From Helicobacter macacae MIT 99-5501 (GTDB lineage: Bacteria > Campylobacterota > Campylobacteria > Campylobacterales > Helicobacteraceae), in assembly GCF_000507845.1 (NCBI RefSeq), contig NZ_KI669454.1:968604-1032603 (forward strand): a DNA stretch of 64,000 nucleotides. Direction: 5' to 3'. Below, piece by piece: positions 45,280 to 53,983 of the stretch. The translations under genes were made by a program, and so were the position numbers. The notes under the pieces are model-generated. The model ran no database searches, was not told where the DNA came from, and saw nothing but the letters and a program-made list of their open reading frames with translations. Numbering within the stretch: the first letter of the stretch is position 1; each line of letters begins with the position of its first letter.

Positions 45280-45979
45280 GATTATGACAAATCACACACC
45301 CCTTCATTGCGAGAATTTGTGTTAGCATATTTGTAGTAATCCACCACGCCCCCACCCCATCATTGCGAGGCGAATCACAGAGTCGCGCAAAGCAATCCCA
45401 CGAATCGTCATTGCGAGCGAACGAAGTGAGCGTGGCAATCCACAGATTTCAAAAATAGATTGCCACGACTTGACTTTGTCAAGTCTCGCAATGACGGATA
45501 AAAGCGCGTGGATTACTAAAGAAACTTCGGCTTAGCCTTGTTTTCTAAAGAAACTGCGCTTCGCTTGTTTTGCCACGCTCGCTTCGCTCGCTCGCAATGA
45601 CGATTGGTGTATGGATTGCAAAAAAACTTTGGTTTCATTATAGATTGCCACGCATTTGGAATGCTAACGATTCCAAATGCTCACAATGACGAAGCCTTAA
45701 AGCCTAAAAATCCAAAATCCACTAAGCCACCCTCCATATCAAATGGTTACCCACCCCCTTTATCCCCCTCCGCAAGGGAAGGGGAAATAATTTGCTTGTC
45801 CTCATTCGCAATGGAGGGAGAAATAAGTAGAATCGCTACCTGCAAGGGATGGGAATTATGGTGTTGCCTTCCTTAAATCCAAATTATAGATTGCCACGAA
45901 TCGCTTTGCGATTCTCGCAATGACGGACAAAGATATAGATTATCGCAAAAATCCTTGCGGATTTTTGCGCAATGACAAA
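45280..45979. repeat. Island of conserved-end, variable-core palindromic repeats
   Basis: This lies between the receptor and purN. At least eight units share ends CGTCATTGCGAG / CGTGGCAATC in either orientation: 45305-45345 (degenerate), 45361-45399, 45406-45441, 45458-45496, 45570-45602, 45643-45691, 45889-45925, 45938-45976. Their cores differ but are self-complementary, such as ACTTGAC-TTT-GTCAAGT, CATTTGGAAT ... ATTCCAAATG and AATCGC-TTT-GCGATT. A CCCCCTCCGCAAGGG companion repeat lies at 45747-45783. A 90-codon open frame here is only the translated repeat. Confidence 0.9.
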
Positions 45980-46615
45980 TTACTTTATAGCTTTTAGTGC
46001 GGATATTATGGCTTTTGGATAGATAGTGTATTCTAGCGCGTGGATTCTTTTTTCAAAATCCTCCATACTCTCGCCTTTGATTTTAGGCAATCTCTCTTGC
46101 AAGATTATTTCCCCTGAATCTAGTTCTTTACTTACCCAATGCACGCTAACGCCACCAAAATCCTCGCTTGAGAAGTAACTATCTTTTATAGCGTTTGCGC
46201 CTTTGTGGAGTGGCAAAAACGATGGGTGGATATTTATAGCGTGGATTTTAGATACTATCTCTTCTCCCAAAATCCGCATAAATCCTGCCAAAATCACTAA
46301 GTCTATCTCTTTTTTATGCAAAATATCTAGTAGTGCTCTATCAAACTCCAAGCGAGTGGCAAAATCCTTGTGAGATAAAATCTCACATTCTAGTCCTAGA
46401 TTTTGACAGCGCGTGATGCCAAAGGCTTCTTTTTTGTTGCAGATAGCAAGTGTGAAATTTGCTTGGATTTTTAGGCTTTCTAGCTCGCTTTTTATACTAT
46501 CTTGGCGAAAATATCTAACAATATTTTCAAGGTTGCTACCATTGCCACTAAAAAGCAATGCTATATTGATATTTCTTGCCAAATCCGCACTAGAATCTTT
46601 ATGTATTTTTTTCAT
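45980..46615 (-). CDS. purN: Phosphoribosylglycinamide formyltransferase
   Basis: This enzyme makes FGAR from GAR using 10-formyl-THF (211 residues). The N-terminal NINIALLFSGNGSNLE, the catalytic HPSFLPLHKGANAI (His within the conserved N-x-H-P-S-L segment) and GGVSVHWVSKELDSG are typical. A short Lys/Ser leader precedes the core. GTG 46618 and ATG 46615 are adjacent; ATG is chosen. No clear ribosome site is visible. It lies 47 bases after flgL on the same strand and could be read through from it. Confidence 0.94.
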   Translation of the reverse strand: MKKIHKDSSADLARNINIALLFSGNGSNLENIVRYFRQDSIKSELESLKIQANFTLAICNKKEAFGITRCQNLGLECEILSHKDFATRLEFDRALLDILHKKEIDLVILAGFMRILGEEIVSKIHAINIHPSFLPLHKGANAIKDSYFSSEDFGGVSVHWVSKELDSGEIILQERLPKIKGESMEDFEKRIHALEYTIYPKAIISALKAIK

Positions 46616-46662
46616 CACTATTTTTTGTATCGGTGTGGCTAGGATTTCGCATTTTTACGCGC

Positions 46663-49209
46663 TTATAGGTAGTTTACTAGCGACATTTGATTTATGCGAC
46701 TTGTGGAGTTCATCACCGCGCTTAGATTTGTGGTTAGGTTGCTAAATTTATTATAAGTTTCGGCAATGTCTGTGCCGATATTTTGTCCTTTTAGCCCCTC
46801 TATTTGTGTTTTTAGCACTTCGTGGCGGTGGATTACATTGTCAAATGTCCTGCCACGCGAGCCATTTAGCGCGATTAGTTTTTCGATATGGTCGCTTAGG
46901 TGGTCAAATGAAGCGATAGCGTTTTGTATGCCTTTGTTGCGCAAGTCTCTATTGTAAGTGTCTTTTGCTCCTGCGCGGTAGATTCCCTTGCGCACGGCGT
47001 CTATGATTTCATTTATCTCTTGGAAATAATTTACTTCAGGAGAATCAATAATAAGCGCGTTGTTTGCATTTAAGCGGATAGAATCCACATCGCGATAGAG
47101 TTTGTCCTCTGAAAAATCACTGCTACTAGAATCATAAAAAGACATATTCATTCGCGTGATAGAGCGGAGTTTGTCTTGGATTTGGATTTTGCCATCGGGC
47201 GACATTTTTAGCTCTACCATATTTTTTGCTCTCTCTAGTAGCTCAGTGTAGGCGTCCTTTGTATCTTGGACTACGCCACCTCTTGGTGGCTCGATAGCTC
47301 GCAGTGAGGGCTCATCTATATTTGAGTAGATAAGCGCAATACTCATCGCATCCATAAGCTGCCTATAAGTAATGTCATCTGCTTTTGTTATGGATACAGG
47401 CTCATCTGCAGGGTCAAATAGTGGAATCGTATAATCTCGTCCGCCTGTATGGTGTGGCAAAAGCATATATGCACCCGCTGGGTCAAATACGATACGAGAT
47501 TCTACCATTACACCATTTATGTCATTTAGTTTCATTACATAGCTTTGTCCTTCTATGCTAGCACCCGTTACTTGAGATAACCTTGTATCAGCAGTGGCAT
47601 ATCCTCCGACATTTGCTAGCACTTGAGATACGCTAGAAGTGAGCTTTGAGCCCTCTACTTTGAAAAATGTCCTATCATATTCGCTTCCATAATCGCTAGC
47701 GATTCCGCTTACTTCCGCACCTTTTTCATCAAGCGTAGTAAGCGAGATAGAAAATCCGTGCTCCCCATCAAAAGGCGGGTCTTTAAAGTCGCTAGATTTA
47801 TTTCGCACATTGTTATCCACGACATACAACCGCCCTTTAGAGATTCCCACATCTATATCCCCACCGAAGTGTTTTTTTATCGCTCGGGCTAAATCCGCTG
47901 CGTTTGCCCCTGCTATGTCAAATCTCAAAGGCTCTAGCGGATTTTCCTCATCATTATTTATCGTGCCATCAGCATTGTTTGGACGAGTGCCCTCTATGAG
48001 TAGGGTAGATACATTTGGTGGGAAAACATCTTCTAGCTTGGTGGTTGCTTCTGCGGCTTTGTTGTCTTTTGTGATAAATGCAGTAGGAAGCGTGGTAAAT
48101 CTAAAATCTGCATTGCTTGTTACGCCACTAACGCTAGAGTGTGTTCTCTCTGTGATAAAATCGCTTTGGATATAGTTTGTTACCCTTGCTCCCATATTTG
48201 CTAGCTCATCGACATTATCCACATCGACATCGCTAGAGATGAGATGAAAATCTATGCTAGATTTTCCAGCTTCTAAGTCTTTGATTTCGATTTGTCCCCA
48301 TTGATTTAGGCTGACTTCGACAACCTTATTTATCGCACTATTGCCAAACTCTTTGCCGATTCTATCAAGCAAATCTTGCACTTTTGTCGCTCTCTCTTCG
48401 TTTTCGTAGGCTTTATCAAGGGCAAATTTCGCTTTAAACACCGAGCCATCAGAGCGCACACCGCGCATATAAAAATATTCTGGGCTATCATTGCTTGTAT
48501 CTGTATCGTTATCGCCGATTAAATCACGCAGTGTGTCATTTGCCGTGATATAGACTTCCTCGCTTATATTTTTGCGATTTGAGCTATCCATCATCGCAGG
48601 GTTTAGCTTGGATTGATTTAGCATTTTTATATTTGTAGTGATGATTTTGTGCTTGTCAGAATCCCGCCCATAAAAAAGCTCACTTCCTGTGATATTAAAT
48701 GGCACTAGATTATCCGCACTCACTAGCACACTTAGCTTCTCATCATTGCCATAGTAGTTTCCTTTGACATCAAAGGGCGGTCTATCTGTCCTGCTTCCCC
48801 CAAAGATAAATTTCCCACCGATAGAAGTGTTTGCAAGTCGCAAAAAGTGGTCGCGCAAGCTCTCCAAATCATTTGCCAAAGCCTCTCTAGAAGTGGTGTT
48901 GTGAATGTCATTTGCCGCGTGGATAAGTTTGGTTTTAAACTGCACCATTGTCTCTGAAAGGTCTGAAAGCGTTTTGTCTGTGTTTAGCGTGGCAGTGCGG
49001 GCGTGCTCGGCTAAATCCACGCCTTGAGCTAGGTTATTTACTTCTTTTTCAAATTTTAGATTTTGGTTATATACGCTTGCATCTTGGTAACCGTATTGGA
49101 TTTTTAGTCCTGAAGCGATTTGGGCATTTTTGTCATTTAGCTTGCGCTGCAAATGCCCTTGGTCCCCCATCATTTGATTGTATTTTGTGCCAAATGTGAT
49201 GCGCATCAT
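46663..49209 (-). CDS. flgL: Flagellar hook-associated protein 3 (FlgL)
   Basis: FlgL forms the hook-filament junction with FlgK. At 848 residues it is the long Helicobacter form. The N-terminal flagellin-like helix starts MMRITFGTKYNQMM with QIASGLKIQYGYQDAS, followed by LSDLSETMVQFK and FIFGG. The C-terminal helix ends IAETYNKFSNLTTNLSAVMNSTSRINQMSLVNYL (no Arg end). A large variable middle (about 160-720) is expected to be surface exposed. ATG 49209 follows AAGGACA. A sigma-54 promoter lies about 100 bases upstream. Confidence 0.93.
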   Translation of the reverse strand: MMRITFGTKYNQMMGDQGHLQRKLNDKNAQIASGLKIQYGYQDASVYNQNLKFEKEVNNLAQGVDLAEHARTATLNTDKTLSDLSETMVQFKTKLIHAANDIHNTTSREALANDLESLRDHFLRLANTSIGGKFIFGGSRTDRPPFDVKGNYYGNDEKLSVLVSADNLVPFNITGSELFYGRDSDKHKIITTNIKMLNQSKLNPAMMDSSNRKNISEEVYITANDTLRDLIGDNDTDTSNDSPEYFYMRGVRSDGSVFKAKFALDKAYENEERATKVQDLLDRIGKEFGNSAINKVVEVSLNQWGQIEIKDLEAGKSSIDFHLISSDVDVDNVDELANMGARVTNYIQSDFITERTHSSVSGVTSNADFRFTTLPTAFITKDNKAAEATTKLEDVFPPNVSTLLIEGTRPNNADGTINNDEENPLEPLRFDIAGANAADLARAIKKHFGGDIDVGISKGRLYVVDNNVRNKSSDFKDPPFDGEHGFSISLTTLDEKGAEVSGIASDYGSEYDRTFFKVEGSKLTSSVSQVLANVGGYATADTRLSQVTGASIEGQSYVMKLNDINGVMVESRIVFDPAGAYMLLPHHTGGRDYTIPLFDPADEPVSITKADDITYRQLMDAMSIALIYSNIDEPSLRAIEPPRGGVVQDTKDAYTELLERAKNMVELKMSPDGKIQIQDKLRSITRMNMSFYDSSSSDFSEDKLYRDVDSIRLNANNALIIDSPEVNYFQEINEIIDAVRKGIYRAGAKDTYNRDLRNKGIQNAIASFDHLSDHIEKLIALNGSRGRTFDNVIHRHEVLKTQIEGLKGQNIGTDIAETYNKFSNLTTNLSAVMNSTSRINQMSLVNYL

Positions 49210-49709
49210 CGTGTCCTTAAAATCTCTAATCTATCTTGCAAATATTTGCAAAATCTAGGCATATTTTGCGACTTTTTCGCCACTTTTTGTAGTAAAAATA
49301 AAGCAAAAATAATGCCAAATAGCCACCAAGCAAATTCCAAATAAAGAATCAAAAAGAAAAACTAGCCAAAATTTACAAGACTAAAAAATCAGCATATATT
49401 CTTTAAGTCTTGTGGATTTTTGCAGGAAAACGCTTGCAAAATATTGGCTTATAAGCAAATCTACGAATTGAAATCGGCGTTTTTCGTGTTTTTTGCGTAT
49501 TTTATTGTGTGTTTATCACTAGGTTTTGTGCTAGATTTTGCGCTTCGTATTTTTGGTGTGGTTAAGAGAAATGCAAAAAATATTAGATATACTCATACAT
49601 TTTTTAATTATGCGTTTTAAGGATTTGGTGCTTTTATGCAAGATTTTGCTTTAGATTTGTGTCGTGTGCGATGCGCAAAGATAGCGCAAAAATAACAAAA
49701 GGAGTTTAT
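49210..49709. other. 500-base divergent intergenic region between flgL and ddl
   Basis: It holds the flgL sigma-54 promoter (49301-49318) and, by position, the ddl promoter. A 66-codon TTG-initiated frame (49420-49620) with one hydrophobic stretch lacks a ribosome site and any resemblance, and is not accepted. Confidence 0.6.
49301..49318 (-). promoter_or_regulatory. Sigma-54 promoter of flgL
   Basis: On the minus strand TTTGGCAT (GG at 49316-49315) and TTTGCTT (GC at 49304-49303) have GG and GC 10 bases apart, close to TTGGCAC-N5-TTGCTT. It lies about 95 bases before ATG 49209. Confidence 0.85.
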
Positions 49710-50813
49710 ATGAGCTGGAGTGTCCTTAAGAGCTGGAGTGTCATTTTTGGTGGAGTGAGTTTTGAGCACGAGATTAGCATTGTGAGTGCTATTAGCCTAA
49801 AAAAAGTGTTGGGCGATAAAATCAAGCATTTTATTTTTTTGGATTCTAGCCATAGTTTTTATGACATTGCACCTGAAAAAATGCAGGCAAAAACATTTGC
49901 CTCTGGCGAGTATAAATCGTGCAAAAAACTTTTTCTAGGGCTTGGTGGATTTTATGAAAAAGGATTTTTAGGAGCGCAAAAACCACTAAGTGATTTGGGA
50001 GTCGCACTAAACCTCATACACGGAGCAGACGGCGAAGATGGCACGCTAGCAAGTATATTTGATTTTTACAAAATCCCTTTTATCGGTCCTAGAATCGAAG
50101 CAAGCGTTATTAGCTTTAATAAAATCCTAACCAAAATCTATGTCGATTCGCTAGATAAATCTCGTGTAAAAACCCTGCCTTTTTGTCGCTACCATAGAGA
50201 TGAGTTGCCCTATATTTTGGATGGGAGTAAGCCTATTGCATTTCCATATCCTTTCATCATCAAGCCCGCAAGACTTGGTAGCTCCATAGGCATAGCCATA
50301 GTCAATAAACAAAGCGAGGTAGAATACGCGCTAGATTCTGCATTTGAGCTTGATGATAGTGTGATTGTCGAGCCGTTTTATAAAGGCGTGAGAGAGTATA
50401 ATCTAGCAGGATTTTTGGGAATAAAAGACGGGCAAAAAAATACTTTTATCTTTTCTCAAGTCGAAGAGCCAAGCAAAAAAGATTTGCTAGATTTTAACGA
50501 TAAATATTTGGATTTTTCTCGCACAGATAATGCCCCCAAAGCCCAAATAGATTCTAAGCTAGAATCCCGCTTGCAAGAGGCATTTAAAATTATCTATGGA
50601 AAAGTATTTGAGGGGGCATTGATTCGGTGTGATTTTTTTGTGATAGATGATGAAATCTATCTAAATGAGATAAACCCAATCCCCGGAAGTCTAGCAAACT
50701 ATCTCTTTGACAATCTAGAAAAAGCACTAGAATCTATCCACTTACCTAGAAACAAAAATATCCCAATAACTTACGCCTATGTCGAGCATATCCGCAAGAC
50801 TAAAGGCAAATAA
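49710..50813 (+). CDS. ddl: D-alanine--D-alanine ligase
   Basis: This ATP-grasp enzyme makes the D-Ala-D-Ala dipeptide for peptidoglycan (367 residues). IFGGVSFEHEISIVSA (about 12-27), HGADGEDGTLASIFD (the HG..GEDG substrate loop, about 111-125), PARLGSSIG and NEINPIPGSL are diagnostic. ATG 49710 follows AAAGGAG; the longer frame to 49659 is rejected. The first codons carry an 18-base tandem duplication (SWSVLK-SWSV). It leads ddl-hydrolase-murF, an order I recall from H. pylori. Confidence 0.96.
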   Translation: MSWSVLKSWSVIFGGVSFEHEISIVSAISLKKVLGDKIKHFIFLDSSHSFYDIAPEKMQAKTFASGEYKSCKKLFLGLGGFYEKGFLGAQKPLSDLGVALNLIHGADGEDGTLASIFDFYKIPFIGPRIEASVISFNKILTKIYVDSLDKSRVKTLPFCRYHRDELPYILDGSKPIAFPYPFIIKPARLGSSIGIAIVNKQSEVEYALDSAFELDDSVIVEPFYKGVREYNLAGFLGIKDGQKNTFIFSQVEEPSKKDLLDFNDKYLDFSRTDNAPKAQIDSKLESRLQEAFKIIYGKVFEGALIRCDFFVIDDEIYLNEINPIPGSLANYLFDNLEKALESIHLPRNKNIPITYAYVEHIRKTKGK

Positions 50814-50857
50814 TCAAAATCTAAAAGCAGTTAAGCAAAAACGCAAAAAGGGCAGAA

Positions 50858-52204
50858 ATGGCATTGCGCGAAGTGGTGTATAATGGAGTAAAGTTTGGCA
50901 TAAGCTATGAAAAAATCCCTGCCAAAATCCACACAAATGAAAAACCAAACACGCAATCAAATACAAATCCCAACACACATTTCACAACTTCCACACAAGA
51001 TTTTACACAAGAATCTAAAGAATCCAAAAATATCATTTTTTTGCACGGCTGGGGAAGCAACAAAGAGCTAATGAAAAAAGCCTTTGAAAATGCGTTTTTG
51101 GAATACAATCATTTCTATATAGATTTGCCCGGCTTTGGCAAAAGCCCAAATGAAGTGCTGCTAAGCACGCACGATTATGCAAAGATTGTGTCTTTATTTA
51201 CGCACTCGCTAGATATTGTCCCTCATATTGTTGTGGGGCACAGCTATGGTGGCAAAGTCGCGGTATTACTTGAAGAAGCGTGTGAGATTATCTTGCTTAG
51301 CTCGGCTGGAATCATTGTGCCAAAGCCACTAAAAGTGCGCACAAAAATCGCCCTTGCCAAACTAGCAAAAATCGCTCATATTCGCCTGCCATTTTTGCGC
51401 TCAAAAGATGCACAAAATCTAAGCCCCATAATGTATGAAATCTTTAAAAATATCGTAAATGAGGACTTTAGCGAGATATTTCGCAAGTGTGAGAAGCCTA
51501 CAAGTATTTTTTGGGGTGATGAGGATAGTGCTACGCCACTTTCAAGCGGGCGCAAAATCCACTCGCTTATGAAAAATAGCAAGTTTTGTGTCTGCAAAGG
51601 AGGGCATTATTTTTTCCTAGCACAAAATCCAAACGCTCATAATCAAGCCAAAAATCAGGCAAGGACTATCCAAACAATGTATAATATGCACAAAATGATG
51701 AGAGAATCTGTAAGAGTGCAATCTCAAAATGAGGAACAAATGAAAATTTTACACATCATCGCACAGGGCAAGGTGCAGGGCGTGGGCTATCGCAAATTTG
51801 CCAAAGCAAGCGCGGATAAAATAGGCATAATCGGTAGCACCCAAAACCTAGAAAATGGCGAAGTAGAAAACTACGCACTAGGCGATGAAGAGAGATTGCT
51901 AGAGTTTGTGGGCGAGCTATGGAGCGGACCTGCTAGAGGCGAGGTAGAAAACCTAGTCATTAGCGAAGTAGATAGCACAAAGTGGGCGCAACAAGAACAA
52001 AAAATTTTGGAGTTTTTGGATTTGTCAAAAGATAATTTGACAAAAGATTTTACAAATAATGCAAATTCTCTTGCTCATTCTGCACAATCGCAAATTGCAC
52101 AATCGCAATCCACGCAACCACAAAAAGAGCTAGAATTCACACAGGCACAGAAGCAAGCAAAATCCACTCTATCTACTCTGCAAGATTTTGTGATTTTGCG
52201 ATGA
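50858..52204 (+). CDS. Alpha/beta-hydrolase joined to an acylphosphatase
   Basis: This 448-residue protein is made of two enzymes. Residues about 50-280 are an alpha/beta hydrolase with IIFLHGWGSNK (oxyanion region), nucleophile elbow VVGHSYGGK (Ser) and late acid/base residues in WGDED and GGHYFF. Residues about 295-375 are an acylphosphatase, ILHIIAQGKVQGVGYRKFA with catalytic Arg, and the partner Asn in QNLENGEVE. A Gln/Ser-rich tail follows (about 385-440). An in-frame ATG at 51740 with GAGGAA upstream could start the acylphosphatase alone. In H. pylori the ddl-murF neighbour is, from memory, a hydrolase only. Confidence 0.82.
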   Translation: MALREVVYNGVKFGISYEKIPAKIHTNEKPNTQSNTNPNTHFTTSTQDFTQESKESKNIIFLHGWGSNKELMKKAFENAFLEYNHFYIDLPGFGKSPNEVLLSTHDYAKIVSLFTHSLDIVPHIVVGHSYGGKVAVLLEEACEIILLSSAGIIVPKPLKVRTKIALAKLAKIAHIRLPFLRSKDAQNLSPIMYEIFKNIVNEDFSEIFRKCEKPTSIFWGDEDSATPLSSGRKIHSLMKNSKFCVCKGGHYFFLAQNPNAHNQAKNQARTIQTMYNMHKMMRESVRVQSQNEEQMKILHIIAQGKVQGVGYRKFAKASADKIGIIGSTQNLENGEVENYALGDEERLLEFVGELWSGPARGEVENLVISEVDSTKWAQQEQKILEFLDLSKDNLTKDFTNNANSLAHSAQSQIAQSQSTQPQKELEFTQAQKQAKSTLSTLQDFVILR

Positions 52205-52379
52205 GGTGCGGACTTGGAAGTGCTTGAGGCATAAAAGAGTATAAAAAGACACAAAATAAAAGGACATAAAAATGATTGATTTTACGCCACAAAGATAAAA
52301 CCTATACACAAACTAAACAAAAAATTGGCAAAATTACATAAAATTACATAATGAAATCACACAAAAATTAGGAGTATAA

Positions 52380-53849
52380 ATGTTGTTTGATATTTTGGAT
52401 TTTATCTCTAGAGTGTTGTTTATCCTTGCTATTTTTTATTATTCTATTTCTTTGCTTCAGTGGTATAACTACAACCCTTGGCGAGTGCTTACTAAGCACC
52501 ACAGATTTAGCTGGCATTTGAAGTATTTTGTCTTGCCCATTGTGGCATTTATCGTGTGTTTTCATTTCGGGCAGAAGCTGATTTTTTATATTTATTTGTA
52601 TGTGGTGTATTTGCCTATGCTTATTTATTGGGCTAGTAGGCTTGATAAGCGCGTGGTTTTTACTCGCAGGGTGTGGCGTTCGTTTATCATTACTGCGGCT
52701 TTTGCAGGGCTAAATGAAGTTCTTTTTTATATCTATAATGACGAGCTATATTTCTTGTGGCTTATGCCACTTGTGTTTTCATTTGTGATTTGTGAGGTGT
52801 ATGAAGCAGTGCTTATGCGCAACTTTGTCGCTCTAGCAAAAGAGAAACTCTCAATGATGAGCGGGATTAAAATCGTAATGATAACAGCGAGCTTTGGCAA
52901 GACGAGTATCAAAAACTTTCTTTTTCAGATTTTGCAATCCCAATACAACACCTACTGCACACCTCGAAGCGTGAATACCTTTAAGGGTATCGTTATGGAT
53001 ATAAACCAAAATCTAGCCTTTGGCACAGATGTCTATATCGCTGAAGCAGGTGCTAGACAAAAGGGCGACATTTCTCAAATCGCTACCTTTCTAAATCCAC
53101 AATACGGAATCATAGGCGAAATCGGCAAGGCACATATTGAGTATTTTAAAACCATAGAGCAAGTGGCAAAAACCAAGTATGAATTGTTAGAATCCGAGCG
53201 ATTGCGCAAAGTATTTATCTACCAAAAAAACGAACTACCAAAGCTAGATGCGAGGCTAAAGCGTATCGTGCAGACATATCCACCCAAAGTGCGAAATATC
53301 GAGGCTACTTTGGAAAATACAAAGTTTGAGCTAGAAATCGATGGAGAGTGGGTAAACTTCAAAACCAATATTTTGGGGAGGTTTAATGTCGATAATATCG
53401 CTGCGGCGATTTTGCTAGCTAGGGAGTTTTCTATCAATGTTGATTCTCTAAAAAAACTTGTAAAAACACTAACCCCTATCGAGCATAGGCTAAATCTATC
53501 TATCTCAAATGGCAAAACAATCATTGATGATGGGTTTAATGGAAATCTAAATGGAATTTTGGAGGGAATCTATCTTTGCTCACAATACAAAGGGCGCAAA
53601 GTCATCGTTACGCCCGGGCTCATAGAAAGCGATGAGGAGTCAAATATCACTCTAGCAAAGGCGATAGATTCTACATTTGACTTAGCAATAATAACAGGCG
53701 AGCAAAACTCTAGGCTTATCGCCTCATATCTCCACCACACGCGCAAAGTCCAACTACGAGAAAAGACACAGCTAGAAAATGTGCTAAAAGGAATGGTAGG
53801 CGAGGGAGATTTGGTGTATTTTGCTAATGACGCTCCAAGCTATGTGTAA
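52380..53849 (+). CDS. murF: UDP-N-acetylmuramoyl-tripeptide--D-alanyl-D-alanine ligase, membrane-anchored form
   Basis: This enzyme adds D-Ala-D-Ala to the UDP-MurNAc-tripeptide, using the product of ddl two genes upstream. Of its 489 residues the first 150 carry four or five hydrophobic segments, the epsilonproteobacterial form. The Mur ligase P-loop TASFGKTSIKNF (about 168-179), AEAGARQKGDI (about 222) and IEHRLN (about 369) are clear. The C-terminal ligase domain ends in VYFANDAPSYV. ATG 52380 follows AGGAG. Confidence 0.92.
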   Translation: MLFDILDFISRVLFILAIFYYSISLLQWYNYNPWRVLTKHHRFSWHLKYFVLPIVAFIVCFHFGQKLIFYIYLYVVYLPMLIYWASRLDKRVVFTRRVWRSFIITAAFAGLNEVLFYIYNDELYFLWLMPLVFSFVICEVYEAVLMRNFVALAKEKLSMMSGIKIVMITASFGKTSIKNFLFQILQSQYNTYCTPRSVNTFKGIVMDINQNLAFGTDVYIAEAGARQKGDISQIATFLNPQYGIIGEIGKAHIEYFKTIEQVAKTKYELLESERLRKVFIYQKNELPKLDARLKRIVQTYPPKVRNIEATLENTKFELEIDGEWVNFKTNILGRFNVDNIAAAILLAREFSINVDSLKKLVKTLTPIEHRLNLSISNGKTIIDDGFNGNLNGILEGIYLCSQYKGRKVIVTPGLIESDEESNITLAKAIDSTFDLAIITGEQNSRLIASYLHHTRKVQLREKTQLENVLKGMVGEGDLVYFANDAPSYV

Positions 53850-53983
53850 AATTGCGTTTTTTGCGTTTCTAAGGCATTTTTTTTATATAAAGTGTGGATT
53901 TTTGGGATTTTATTTTAAGATTTTTATGCTTTAGGATTTTGCGTTAGGCACAAAATCCTAGAATCAAACTAGAACGAAGCATT

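Noticed and set aside
45604..45876. 90-codon open frame in the palindromic repeat island
   Set aside because: It is the translation of the dispersed repeats themselves, has no ribosome site and no protein-like composition.
45280..45979. Possible CRISPR array, because short similar units recur
   Set aside because: Units are in both orientations, spacing is irregular, the variable parts are self-complementary cores rather than spacers, and no cas gene is present.
49420..49620. 66-codon TTG-initiated frame with one hydrophobic stretch between flgL and ddl
   Set aside because: No Shine-Dalgarno and no recognisable similarity; AT-rich spacer often yields such hydrophobic frames.
52271..52297. 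Eight-codon leader peptide with a good ribosome site upstream of murF
   Set aside because: Too short to support and no attenuator structure was seen after it.
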